NCBI RefSeq assembly: GCF_011290685.1
Contig: NZ_JAANYN010000007.1
Location: 242,614 to 306,613 of the forward strand
From: Cyclobacterium plantarum
GTDB taxonomy: Bacteria; Bacteroidota; Bacteroidia; Cytophagales; Cyclobacteriaceae
DNA: 64,000 nucleotides
Reading direction: 5' to 3'
Each line of letters starts with the position of its first letter. Within the stretch, counting starts at the first letter, position 1. Both the position numbers and the translations under genes were made by a program. Under the pieces are notes generated by a model. That model did no database searches, was not told the origin of the DNA, and saw only the letters and a program-made list of their open reading frames with translations. Of this stretch, positions 55,371-64,000 are shown piece by piece.

Positions 55371-56765
55371 ATGGAAAACATGAATCATTTGACACCAAAG
55401 CAAATAGTTGCTGAATTGGATAAATACATCATTGGCCAAAATGATGCCAAACGAAATGTAGCCATTGCCTTAAGAAACAGGATCAGGCGGCTGATGGTCA
55501 AGTCCGAGCTTCAAAAAGATATTGTTCCCAACAACATACTGATGATTGGCTCCACCGGGGTGGGTAAAACCGAAATAGCCCGCAGGCTGGCTAAAATCGC
55601 CAATGCCCCATTTACCAAGGTAGAGGCCTCCAAATTTACTGAAGTAGGCTACGTGGGGCGGGATGTGGAATCTATGGTCAGGGATCTGGTGGAACAGGCA
55701 GTGAACCTGGTAAAGGAAGCCAAAAACGAAGAAGTAAAAGAAAAAGCTGCGATCATTGTTGAAGATATGCTTTTGGATATCCTGATTCCTCCGGTTAAGG
55801 GCAAAGGGTTTAGCCATTCCTCCGGTAAAGATGATTTCAATCCTGACAATGCCACCGAACAGGAGCTCAATGAAAAAACGAGAGAGCGTTTTAAAGAAAA
55901 ATTGAAAGCCGGTGAACTGGAAGACAGAAAAATTGAAATCAATGTCAAGCAGTCTTCCTCCTCTGGTATAGGCATGATCGGGAATGGCATGATGGATGAA
56001 GCCAGCATGGCAGGCCTTCAGGACATGCTCAGCAATATGATGCCCAAGCGTACAAAAAAGAGAAAGGTCTCCATTGCAGAAGCAAGAAAAATCCTCATGG
56101 AGGAAGAAGCTTCCAAATTAATCGATTTTGATGAAGTGAAGGAACAAGCCATCAAACTCGCTGAAAACAACGGGATCATTTTTATTGATGAAATCGATAA
56201 AATTGCTTCCGGATCAGGCAAAAACGGAGGAGGCCCCGATGTGAGCAGGGAAGGTGTGCAAAGAGATCTTTTACCTATTGTGGAAGGGAGTGCCGTAAAC
56301 ACCAAATACGGGTTGGTGCATACCGACCATGTATTATTCATTGCCGCAGGTGCTTTCCACGTAAGCAAGCCCTCAGACCTTATACCAGAGCTTCAGGGCA
56401 GGTTTCCCATACGTGTAGAGTTGACCAGCCTTACCCAGGAGGATTTTTATAAAATCCTTAAAGATCCAAAAAATGCCCTGACCAAGCAATACCAGGCTTT
56501 ATTTGAATCTGAGCAGGTTTATTTGGAATACACAGATGATGCCATTCAGGAGATCGCTACCCTGGCCTTCAGCATTAACGAGGAGGTAGAAAATATCGGT
56601 GCCCGAAGATTGCACACGGTAATGAGTCATCTTTTGAATGATTTTCTATTTGAAGTTCCTGATACCATCCAACCCAATAGCAAAATCATGATTACCAAAG
56701 AAATGGTTCAGGAAAGACTCAGTTCCCTGGTAAAAAACCGGGACCTTTCCCAATACATATTGTAA
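55371..56765 (+). CDS. hslU: HslU, ATPase subunit of HslUV protease
   Basis: A 464-residue AAA+ unfoldase. LTPKQIVAELDKYIIGQNDA, Walker A GSTGVGKTEIARR, GYVGRDVESMVRDL, Walker B IIFIDEIDKIA and the C-terminal RDLSQYIL, which inserts into HslV, are all present. The peptidase HslV is not in this window, although hslV and hslU are often adjacent; it must be encoded elsewhere or be missing. Possibly co-transcribed with lon. Confidence 0.97.
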   Translation: MENMNHLTPKQIVAELDKYIIGQNDAKRNVAIALRNRIRRLMVKSELQKDIVPNNILMIGSTGVGKTEIARRLAKIANAPFTKVEASKFTEVGYVGRDVESMVRDLVEQAVNLVKEAKNEEVKEKAAIIVEDMLLDILIPPVKGKGFSHSSGKDDFNPDNATEQELNEKTRERFKEKLKAGELEDRKIEINVKQSSSSGIGMIGNGMMDEASMAGLQDMLSNMMPKRTKKRKVSIAEARKILMEEEASKLIDFDEVKEQAIKLAENNGIIFIDEIDKIASGSGKNGGGPDVSREGVQRDLLPIVEGSAVNTKYGLVHTDHVLFIAAGAFHVSKPSDLIPELQGRFPIRVELTSLTQEDFYKILKDPKNALTKQYQALFESEQVYLEYTDDAIQEIATLAFSINEEVENIGARRLHTVMSHLLNDFLFEVPDTIQPNSKIMITKEMVQERLSSLVKNRDLSQYIL

Positions 56766-56787
56766 TAAGTCCTTTAATGCACTTGAA

Positions 56788-58914
56788 TTACCCTTTGGGT
56801 ACAATTCCAGAGGGCAACATGGGTAAGCGATTGATTTTAACACCAACGGCATCATCAATGGCATTCCGTATAGCAGGAGCAATACAAACGATCGGTGCCT
56901 CTCCTGCACCAGAGGACGGCAGGTCTTTTCTATTTACCAATTTCACCCTCATGTCAGGCACATCCTTAAACCTTGGAACCCGGTAGGAGGACAGAAAGGC
57001 ATTGGAGATGTCTCCGTCTTTGAAATCCACGGACTCAAAAAGAGCTCCTCCCAACCCCTGAAGCACGCAACCTGTCACCTGGCTCTCCAGATGTCTGGGG
57101 TTAATGATGGCACCACATTCAAAGGAGGTTACGGCTTTAATAATTTTCAATTCCCTGCTTTCAGGGTGGACAGATATTTCGGCAAAGGTCGCCACAAACC
57201 CTCCTTTTACAGCTCCACAAGCCATTCCAAACCCATGGTTTTCATTAATCTTGGTTCGCTTCCAGCCAAATTCCCCGGCAGCTGCTTTAATAACTGCCTC
57301 CAGCCTGTCATTGTCCAGATTATTTAACCGGAATTGAAGGGGATCTGCGCCCAACTTTCCGGCAAGATCATTGATGGTGGATTCCATGGCAAATATATTG
57401 GCCGTGGAGGCCAGGGCCCTATAGGACCCCTGTCTTAAGGGCGTATCGGACCGGTGGTATTCCTGGTGTTTGTTGCTACCTTTATATGGCAGGTCGATGC
57501 CCGCCCCACCTGAGTTGTAATTGTGAAATTCCCAGGAAGTGATTCCTTGTTCGCTGGCAGCCCCTTTTACCCTGATAAATCCTGCAGGTCTGAAATAAGC
57601 CCATTTAAATTCTTCTTCCCTGGTCCAGTTGACTTTGACTGGTTTTCCGGTAGCCTTTGAGAGTATGGCGGCTTCAACACCGGCCTCACCGGTATGTTTA
57701 CCCCCATATCCCGAACCGGTATCCGGCATGTATACGCGTATTTGCTCTCCGGGAAGGTTAAAAGCCCTTTCCAGCTCCTCCTGTACCCCAAAAGGACGTT
57801 GGGTTCCTGTCCAGACTTCAAGCTTATCTCCTGTCCATTGGGCCAGTCCGGCTCTTGGTTCCAGGGGTACGTGGGCAATATACTGTACCTCAAAATCCTG
57901 CTCAATTTTATGGGCTGCTTCCTCAAAGGCCCTGCTTACCTGTGGATTAATGGCATCGCCTTCTTCAGCACTGCTCACCAGGTGATCGAAAAGCTGATTC
58001 CTGGAAACCTGGGGGCTTCTTTCCCAATCGGCTTCAATGCTGGCCAGAGCCATGGCTGCAGTTCGGGAATTTTTGGCGGCCACACCTATGAAATCTCCAT
58101 CTCTCACTACCTGAACTCCCGGTATGCTGGATGCTTTATCTGTATCTGCGCGCTTCAATTTCGCCCCCTGCACAGGAGGTCTGAGTACTTTGCCATAAAG
58201 CATTTCGGGAAGGACCATGTCTGAAACATACCGGTGCTTGCCCGTAATAAAATCCCTGCCATTTATCTTTGGAACAGAAGTTCCTGATATCTTCCATTTG
58301 GACGGTTCGATAGTGGGTACATCCTCATCCATTTTTTGAAGCAGGTTTTTACCTTTAGCCAAATCTCCGTAGCTCAGCTTTTTCCCGTTGTTTGGATGCT
58401 GGATCATTCCCTGCTCCATATCAAGGCTGATCTCTCCCAGTTTCCATTCCTGCCGGGCCTGCTGCAATAGTATCTCGCGAAGATTCGCAGCTGCTTTCCT
58501 CAATATGGGGGCCATCTGTGGCGTGGTCAAACTTCCGTAAGTACCCCTGTCATAAGGCGTAAGCTGGGTGTCTCCCATCACCAGAGTAATGGATGAGACC
58601 GGAAGAAAAAGTTCCTCGGCCACAACCTGAGTAAGGGAGGTACGGATATTTTGACCTACTTCTACTTTTCCGGTGAAGACCGTTATTTCTCCGGATGCTG
58701 ACAAGTGAATCCATGAGGAAAGCTGATCCGAAGAGGGGAAATTGTCTTCATCCGTGGTCAATATTCCGGATGCCAGATAATCAGTCCAAACAAAATAGGT
58801 AGCAATCCCGGCACCCATATATTTGAAAAAACTTCTTCTGCTTAGCCCTTCTCCGGGTATTTTATTTTCGAAAGCCCTTTTTTCTTTCTGCTTGGTCCGC
58901 TCTTTTTTCATCAC
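56788..58914 (-). CDS. Molybdenum hydroxylase large subunit (xanthine dehydrogenase family)
   Basis: A 708-residue molybdopterin-binding subunit of the xanthine oxidase family, isoquinoline-1-oxidoreductase/aldehyde-oxidase type. A Tat-type start (SRRSFFKYMGAG) suggests export of the folded enzyme. The catalytic Glu is in SSGAGEAPIV. The electron-transfer partner is the 2Fe-2S protein upstream, with a 4-bp overlap. No FAD subunit is nearby, as is usual for the two-subunit type. The substrate is unknown. Confidence 0.92.
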   Translation of the reverse strand: MMKKERTKQKEKRAFENKIPGEGLSRRSFFKYMGAGIATYFVWTDYLASGILTTDEDNFPSSDQLSSWIHLSASGEITVFTGKVEVGQNIRTSLTQVVAEELFLPVSSITLVMGDTQLTPYDRGTYGSLTTPQMAPILRKAAANLREILLQQARQEWKLGEISLDMEQGMIQHPNNGKKLSYGDLAKGKNLLQKMDEDVPTIEPSKWKISGTSVPKINGRDFITGKHRYVSDMVLPEMLYGKVLRPPVQGAKLKRADTDKASSIPGVQVVRDGDFIGVAAKNSRTAAMALASIEADWERSPQVSRNQLFDHLVSSAEEGDAINPQVSRAFEEAAHKIEQDFEVQYIAHVPLEPRAGLAQWTGDKLEVWTGTQRPFGVQEELERAFNLPGEQIRVYMPDTGSGYGGKHTGEAGVEAAILSKATGKPVKVNWTREEEFKWAYFRPAGFIRVKGAASEQGITSWEFHNYNSGGAGIDLPYKGSNKHQEYHRSDTPLRQGSYRALASTANIFAMESTINDLAGKLGADPLQFRLNNLDNDRLEAVIKAAAGEFGWKRTKINENHGFGMACGAVKGGFVATFAEISVHPESRELKIIKAVTSFECGAIINPRHLESQVTGCVLQGLGGALFESVDFKDGDISNAFLSSYRVPRFKDVPDMRVKLVNRKDLPSSGAGEAPIVCIAPAIRNAIDDAVGVKINRLPMLPSGIVPKG

Positions 58915-59369
58915 GCTTTGTCCTTATGGGTTATTTTACTCAGTGCACTGACAATTTTGGGGTAAGTACAGCATCGGCAAATGTTACCGTTCATTCCTTC
59001 TATTATTTCCTGTTCACTCAATTGTTGCCTATTTTCCAATAAGGCAACAGCTGTTAAAATCATACCCGGAGCGCAGTAGCTGCATTGAAAGACATCCTCT
59101 TCCATCAACACTTTTTGCACGGGATGCAATTCCCCTTCTTTCTCCAATCCTTCAATTGTGATGATATTTTTACCTTGTGCTGCCGTTGCGGGAGTGATGC
59201 AGGATGGAGTGGGTGTTCCATTGATCAGCACCTTACAGGCTCCGCATGCAGCTTCCCCACAACCATATTTTGTACCGGTAAGGTCGAGCTGTTCCCTAAG
59301 CACTTCCAATAAACTGGGATTCCCATCAACTTCCACAGCATATTCTCTGTCATTCACATTTATCCTCAT
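58911..59369 (-). CDS. 2Fe-2S subunit of molybdenum hydroxylase
   Basis: A 152-residue CoxS/IorA-like protein. The plant-ferredoxin cluster is TKYGCGEAACGACKVLING, and the second cluster is QCSYCAPGMI with NGNICRCCTYPKI. The start at 59369 (MRINVNDREY) is chosen; the frame runs upstream to 59471. It passes electrons from the molybdenum centre to an unknown acceptor. The stop overlaps the large-subunit start. Confidence 0.94.
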   Translation of the reverse strand: MRINVNDREYAVEVDGNPSLLEVLREQLDLTGTKYGCGEAACGACKVLINGTPTPSCITPATAAQGKNIITIEGLEKEGELHPVQKVLMEEDVFQCSYCAPGMILTAVALLENRQQLSEQEIIEGMNGNICRCCTYPKIVSALSKITHKDKA

Positions 59370-59668
59370 GGTAGACTTTTTAATTTTCTTAAACGTTTTT
59401 AATTTAAAGAAATAATGCCGGAAATACAATTCAACACCTATATACACTGTTTTTAGGGCCTTCAACTCCAATTATTTTTTATATATCCAAAAAATCTTTG
59501 GTGGACCAGCACTTTTTAAATAATTTTGCCCTTCTAAATTTGCTAAGGTATTGACCGGTTTTAAAAAGGCAATAGTTTATAAACCAGGATTCGCCATTTA
59601 ATTCTGTCCTTTCAATATACATTTACGACAGTCCTACCCGATTCCTACATGAGACTAGAATACTTCAA
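59370..59668. other. Divergent intergenic region before fabH
   Basis: 299 bp between the oxidoreductase genes and fabH. A TAAATTTG -7-like element is at 59535-59542 (plus strand), 126 bp before fabH; no convincing -33 partner. Confidence 0.35.
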
Positions 59669-60664
59669 ATGAAAAAAAGAGCTGTAATTACAGGAGTACA
59701 TGCTTGGGTACCCCCCTATGTGCTGGGCAACAAAGAATTGGAAACCATGGTGGATACCAATGATGAATGGATAACCAGCAGAACAGGCATCAAGGAAAGA
59801 AGGATCCTCAAAGGTGAAAACCAGGGCACCTCTGTAATTGGTACCGAAGCAGTAAAAGGGCTGTTGGAAAAGACCGGCACTGATCCGGAGGACATAGATT
59901 TGATCATCTGCGCCACGGTTACCCCAGACATGCTTTTTCCTGCCACGGCCAATATTGTGGCGCACAATGTAGGCGCGAAAAACAGCTATAGTTTTGACAT
60001 TTCAGCCGCCTGTTCCGGATTTTTGTATGCCCTTACCATAGGTAGTCAATTTATAGAAACGGGTGCCCATAAAAAGGTAATCATCATCGGGGCCGACAAA
60101 ATGTCATCCATTGTCAATTACCAGGACCGGACTACCTGCATCATATTTGGAGATGGGGGTGGGGCCGTATTGCTTGAGCCTACTGAAGAGCCTTTGGGAA
60201 TAATGGATTCCCTGCTGCATACGGATGGCTCGGGCGCTGATTTCCTTCACATGCGGGCAGGAGGCAGTAGAAAACCGGCCACACTTGAAACAGTAAAAAA
60301 CAGAGAGCACTATGTCTTTCAGGAGGGGTCCACTGTATTCAAATTTGCCGTGACCAAAATGGCAGATGTAAGTGCCAAAATAATGAAAAAAAACAATCTC
60401 ATTTCGGAGGATGTGGCCTGGCTTGTTCCTCATCAGGCCAACAAGAGAATCATTGATGCCACCGCCAACAGAATGGGAATAGGGCCTGAAAAGGTGATGC
60501 TCAATATTGAAAAATACGGAAATACCACGGCTGGAACACTTCCGTTATGTCTTTGGGATTACGAATCTCAACTTAAAAAAGGAGACAACCTTATTTTGGC
60601 TGCTTTTGGTGGTGGATTTACCTGGGGAGCAGTATATTTGAAGTGGGGATACGACCCTAAATAA
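59669..60664 (+). CDS. fabH: 3-oxoacyl-ACP synthase III
   Basis: A 331-residue thiolase-fold enzyme that condenses an acyl-CoA primer with malonyl-ACP to start fatty-acid synthesis. The Cys-His-Asn triad is visible: [22 protein letters not shown] and YGNTTAG. It leads the fabH-efp-accB-accC run (22 bp to efp). Confidence 0.96.
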   Translation: MKKRAVITGVHAWVPPYVLGNKELETMVDTNDEWITSRTGIKERRILKGENQGTSVIGTEAVKGLLEKTGTDPEDIDLIICATVTPDMLFPATANIVAHNVGAKNSYSFDISAACSGFLYALTIGSQFIETGAHKKVIIIGADKMSSIVNYQDRTTCIIFGDGGGAVLLEPTEEPLGIMDSLLHTDGSGADFLHMRAGGSRKPATLETVKNREHYVFQEGSTVFKFAVTKMADVSAKIMKKNNLISEDVAWLVPHQANKRIIDATANRMGIGPEKVMLNIEKYGNTTAGTLPLCLWDYESQLKKGDNLILAAFGGGFTWGAVYLKWGYDPK

Positions 60665-60686
60665 TATTTAAATCAAAAAACCGCAC

Positions 60687-61250
60687 ATGGCAAGCACTGC
60701 TGACTTTAAAAATGGGCTTTGTCTGGAATTTAACCATGACATCATGACCATAGTAGAATTCCAACATGTAAAACCTGGTAAAGGCCCTGCATTTGTCAGG
60801 ACAAAGTTAAAAAGCCTGACCTCAGGAAAAGTATTGGACAAAACCTTCAGTTCAGGCGAAAAGGTGATTACTGCCAGGGTAGAGAAAAGACCCCATCAAT
60901 ATATCTATAATGACGATATGGGGTACCACTTTATGGATATGGAAACATTTGAACAAATACCCATTGAAGTGAAACTCATAGAAAGACCGGAATTGCTAAA
61001 AGAAGGTCAGATGGTGGACATTTTAATTCATGATGAAACGGAAAGACCCCTGGGTGTCGAATTACCTCCATTTGTGGAATTGATGGTGACATATACAGAA
61101 CCAGGTATCAAAGGAGATACCGCAACCAACACTTTAAAACCCGCAACGCTGGAAACAGGAGCTATAGTGATGGTACCCCTTTTTGTGGAGCAGGATATCA
61201 TGATCAAGGTAGATACCCGGGACGGTTCCTATTCGGAGAGAGTGAAATAA
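60687..61250 (+). CDS. efp: Elongation factor P
   Basis: A 187-residue three-domain factor that relieves ribosome stalling at polyproline. The loop [14 protein letters not shown] carries the tip lysine. Length and domain order are normal. No EpmA/EarP modification genes are visible here. Confidence 0.96.
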   Translation: MASTADFKNGLCLEFNHDIMTIVEFQHVKPGKGPAFVRTKLKSLTSGKVLDKTFSSGEKVITARVEKRPHQYIYNDDMGYHFMDMETFEQIPIEVKLIERPELLKEGQMVDILIHDETERPLGVELPPFVELMVTYTEPGIKGDTATNTLKPATLETGAIVMVPLFVEQDIMIKVDTRDGSYSERVK

Positions 61251-61362
61251 GGCAGATTATTGAATAAAAATTAATTATTTTACATAGTTTTACCATATCA
61301 CATCCAGAATATAAGAACAGGGAATCCCTATAAATGGGTGCAACTCTCAAATAAAACGTTTT

Positions 61363-61836
61363 ATGAAAGCAAAAGAAATACAAGAATTAATAGACTTTAT
61401 TTCCAATTCCGGCTTGGCAGAGGTAAAAATAGAAACAGATGAGTTCAAGCTTTCCATCAAGAAAAATTCCGAAGCCCCTGCAGCAAAAAATGTAGAAAAC
61501 TACTACACCCAGGCCCAGCCAAACCCGGTACAGGAACCAGAACCTGCGCCAAAAAGAAATACCACAGAAAGTGAGGAAACCTCAGGTCAGCAGCTTTTGG
61601 AAGTCAAATCCCCGATGATCGGTACCTTTTACAGGTCTGCCAATCCAGATTCTGACTTCTTTGTCAATATTGGAGATACCATTCAAAAAGGTCAAACGGT
61701 TTGTATCATTGAAGCCATGAAACTTTTCAACGAGGTAGAATCCGAAATCTCAGGAAAAATTGTTAAAGTGTTGGTAGAGGATGCTTCACCGGTTGAATAT
61801 GACCAGCCCCTTTTCCTGATTGAGCCCCAGAATTGA
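61363..61836 (+). CDS. accB: Biotin carboxyl carrier protein of acetyl-CoA carboxylase
   Basis: A 157-residue protein: N-terminal helical part, a Pro/Glu-rich linker (about residues 45-75) and the biotinyl domain with the biotin-accepting lysine in EAMKLFNEVE. accC follows after 30 bp. Confidence 0.96.
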   Translation: MKAKEIQELIDFISNSGLAEVKIETDEFKLSIKKNSEAPAAKNVENYYTQAQPNPVQEPEPAPKRNTTESEETSGQQLLEVKSPMIGTFYRSANPDSDFFVNIGDTIQKGQTVCIIEAMKLFNEVESEISGKIVKVLVEDASPVEYDQPLFLIEPQN

Positions 61837-61866
61837 TTGTTTTTTCAACCAAATTGACCATAAAAA

Positions 61867-63219
61867 GTGTTTAACAAAATATTAATAGCCAATAGAGGGG
61901 AAATAGCATTACGTATTATCCGTACCTGTAAGGAGATGGGAGTAAAAACAGTGGCGGTATATTCAACAGCAGATAAGGATAGCTTGCATGTACGATTTGC
62001 TGATGAAGCTGTTTGCATTGGCTCCCCTGCCAGCAAGGACTCCTACCTGAATATTCCAAGGATCATTGCGGCAGCGGAAATTACCAATGCTGATGCCATC
62101 CACCCAGGCTATGGCTTTCTTTCCGAAAACGCTGAATTTTCACGGATTTGTGAAGAATACAATATCAAATTTATTGGTGCCAGTCCGGAAATGATCAACC
62201 AAATGGGGGATAAAGCCACTGCTAAAGCTACTATGGCAGCAGCCGGTGTCCCTACTATTCCTGGCTCGGAAGGTTTGGTAGGCTCCATAGATGAAGGACT
62301 TTCCCTGGCTGATGAAATCGGATATCCCGTAATCCTGAAAGCCACTGCCGGTGGTGGAGGCAAAGGTATGCGGATTGTCAAAGAACCCGCTGGATTCAAA
62401 AAGGCCTGGGATGATGCCCGACAGGAATCAGCAGCAGCATTTGGCAATAATGGTCTGTACCTGGAAAAATTCGTAGAAGAACCCCGGCATATAGAGATAC
62501 AGATCATAGGAGATTCCAGAGGAAAAGCCTGTCATCTCTCTGAAAGGGACTGTTCTATCCAAAGAAGACACCAAAAACTAGTTGAAGAAACACCATCCCC
62601 ATTTATAACAGATGAATTGAGGGAGAAAATGGGACAGGCTGCCATCAAAGGGGCAGAAGCCATTGCCTATGAAGGAGCTGGTACCATCGAGTTTCTCGTT
62701 GATAAAAACCGGAATTTTTATTTCATGGAGATGAATACCCGGATTCAGGTAGAACATCCGATAACGGAGGAAGTGACGGATTTTGACCTGATCAAAGAAC
62801 AGATCAAAGTAGCGGCCGGGGAGCCCATCAGTGGGAAAAATTATTTCCCTAAACTATTTGCCATGGAATGCCGGATCAATGCTGAAGATCCCAGCAACGG
62901 TTTCAGGCCCAGCCCCGGTAAGATCGTAAACCTGCACTTGCCTGGAGGAAAGGGAGTGCGTATTGACAGTCATGTCTATGCTGGTTATGTTATACCCCCA
63001 AATTACGACTCCATGATCGCCAAATTAATCGTAAGCGGCCAATCCAGAGAAGAAGTAATTGTACGGATGAAACGGGCCCTGGAGGAATTCGTCATAGATG
63101 GTATCAAAACCACTATCCCATTCCACCTGACCTTACTGGAGGATCCAGCGTTTAATTCCGGTAACTTTACAACCAAATTTTTGGATGATTTTGACTTTTC
63201 AAAAATAAAACCTCATTAA
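61867..63219 (+). CDS. accC: Biotin carboxylase subunit of acetyl-CoA carboxylase
   Basis: A 450-residue ATP-grasp enzyme. It starts with GTG (residues [18 protein letters not shown] follow directly). [15 protein letters not shown], the ATP-grasp loop, and [20 protein letters not shown] are present. It carboxylates the AccB-bound biotin. A strong terminator follows. Confidence 0.97.
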   Translation: MFNKILIANRGEIALRIIRTCKEMGVKTVAVYSTADKDSLHVRFADEAVCIGSPASKDSYLNIPRIIAAAEITNADAIHPGYGFLSENAEFSRICEEYNIKFIGASPEMINQMGDKATAKATMAAAGVPTIPGSEGLVGSIDEGLSLADEIGYPVILKATAGGGGKGMRIVKEPAGFKKAWDDARQESAAAFGNNGLYLEKFVEEPRHIEIQIIGDSRGKACHLSERDCSIQRRHQKLVEETPSPFITDELREKMGQAAIKGAEAIAYEGAGTIEFLVDKNRNFYFMEMNTRIQVEHPITEEVTDFDLIKEQIKVAAGEPISGKNYFPKLFAMECRINAEDPSNGFRPSPGKIVNLHLPGGKGVRIDSHVYAGYVIPPNYDSMIAKLIVSGQSREEVIVRMKRALEEFVIDGIKTTIPFHLTLLEDPAFNSGNFTTKFLDDFDFSKIKPH

Positions 63220-63242
63220 ACTTTAATTAATATTGGTTCAAG

Positions 63243-63282
63243 ATCAAAAATAGGGAAGGCTTTTCACTTCCCTGTTTTTGAT
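63243..63282 (+). terminator. Strong rho-independent terminator after accC
   Basis: A 16-bp stem (63243-63258 with 63267-63282), one G-T pair and an 8-base loop, followed by GAATTTTTT. It ends the fabH-efp-acc unit. Confidence 0.9.
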
Positions 63283-63413
63283 GAATTTTTTCCATTTATA
63301 AAACATAATACCACTCAGCTAAGATTTCGCCCTCATTTCCATTTTCCGCTTGTTATTACAGAGATAATTTGTGAAATTGTTGATTATTAACAATTTAAGC
63401 GAAAAAGGAATTT

Positions 63414-64000
63414 ATGCTTAGGCAGCCAATATATTTTATTTTCTTTTTATCTGTGTTATCAAGTGCCTGTTCGGAAAAACCATCTTCCGGAATATCACTC
63501 GATTCAGGAGACCAGGTCAGCTATAATTTTCATGTCAGGCCGATCCTTTCGGACAATTGTTTTGCCTGTCACGGGCCGGACGAAAACAAGCGTGAGTCCG
63601 GTCTCCGTCTGGACATGGCAGAGAGTGCCTACGCGGCGCTGAAGGAAAACCCGGGGGCCCATGCCATCGTGCCCGGCAAGCCGGCCGCCTCCGAGGTGGT
63701 CAGAAGGCTGGAGACCAGCGATGAGACCGAAATGATGCCACCGCCGGATTCCAACCTCAAGCTCACCGAGGAAGAAAAAGAGACCATCAGAAAATGGATC
63801 AAACAGGGTGCAGCCTACGAACCCCACTGGGCATTCGTGCCGCCCGTCAAATCGGATCTTCCCGAAGTATCTGATCCGGAATGGGCGCAACATGAAATCG
63901 ACCACTTTATCCTGGCAAAGCTAGACAGACTCGGGCTGAAGCCAAACCTCCCCGCAGACAAAATGCACCTGCTCAAAAGGCTGAGCATAGACCTGACCGG
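63414..64000 (+). CDS. Planctomycete-type cytochrome/DUF1549-like protein (5' part)
   Basis: The first 195 codons of a gene running off the window. AAAAAGGAA lies just upstream of the ATG. A lipobox-like LSSACS is followed by the haem-binding CFACHGPDENKR, then GLRLD, IVPGKPAASEVVRRL and MMPPPDSNLKLTEEE, typical of PSCyt1. The domain boundary to DUF1549 is at IDHFILAKLDRLGL. Complete members are about 700-1100 residues with DUF1549 and DUF1553 and are thought to act on sulfated or complex sugars. GC rises from about 33% in the first line to about 70% near 63690 (hand counts). Confidence 0.85.
   Translation, partial: MLRQPIYFIFFLSVLSSACSEKPSSGISLDSGDQVSYNFHVRPILSDNCFACHGPDENKRESGLRLDMAESAYAALKENPGAHAIVPGKPAASEVVRRLETSDETEMMPPPDSNLKLTEEEKETIRKWIKQGAAYEPHWAFVPPVKSDLPEVSDPEWAQHEIDHFILAKLDRLGLKPNLPADKMHLLKRLSIDLT

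Overview
The window reads as chromosomal DNA of a member of the Bacteroidota, most likely order Cytophagales and perhaps close to Cyclobacteriaceae. This is inferred from gene families, not from any rRNA gene. Pointers are a FecI-type sigma factor / FecR / STN-TonB receptor / DUF4249 cluster, DUF4386 and DUF2975 proteins, AraC regulators fused to TolB-like and TPR domains, core promoters resembling the Bacteroidota form (TTTG, then TAnnTTTG), and many starts without a clear Shine-Dalgarno sequence. No rRNA, tRNA, CRISPR array, prophage or intact insertion sequence was recognised.

Layout. 1-4.0 kb: end of guaA, a TPR/periplasmic-binding protein and hemL. 4.1-11.2 kb: mixed accessory genes, namely a lone BCS1-like AAA ATPase, a DUF2975/HTH pair, an NAD-dependent epimerase, a truncated haemoglobin, an unusual three-domain AraC regulator (DUF4242, degenerate cyclase-like domain, HTH), a small lipoprotein and a membrane-anchored unknown. 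11.6-18.6 kb: a FecI/FecR/TonB-receptor trans-envelope signalling operon with a DUF4249 lipoprotein, an exported unknown and a TraB/GumN-family protein. 19.0-25.2 kb: a cytosolic TolB-TPR-AraC regulator, then a promoter/operator region and a tight five-gene run (MDR oxidoreductase, small lipoprotein, two DUF4386 membrane proteins, amidohydrolase). 25.5-27.2 kb: an AT-richer two-gene cassette (DUF488 fusion plus partner). 27.6-30.0 kb: a GC-richer penicillin acylase.

30.2-37.8 kb is a mosaic of small intact genes and gene relics. The relics are an oxidoreductase with a large internal deletion, an AraC C-terminus, a frameshifted methyltransferase, a serine-hydrolase tail and a toxin-antitoxin remnant. 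Beside the AraC relic sits a second copy of the promoter/operator found at 20.85 kb, which links the two loci. 37.9-44.7 kb: a membrane-bound AraC-TM-TolB-TPR regulator divergent from ankyrin, acyltransferase, sugar dehydrogenase and serine-hydrolase genes. 45.0-47.4 kb: a very AT-rich MBOAT/SGNH pair, probably for polysaccharide O-acylation, followed by about 1 kb with no recognisable gene.

48.5-63.2 kb is mostly conserved core: an HtrA protease divergent from dxr-rseP, then lon-hslU (envelope and cytosolic proteolysis), a convergent two-subunit molybdenum hydroxylase, and fabH-efp-accB-accC (start of fatty-acid synthesis plus EF-P) ending in a strong terminator. The right edge holds the start of a Planctomycete-type cytochrome (PSCyt1/DUF1549-like) gene with a sharp rise in GC.

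The best candidates for something undescribed are the shared AraC operator with its permuted TolB/TPR/AraC regulators, the DUF4242-cyclase-AraC fusion, and the DUF488 cassette. None is proven by sequence alone.
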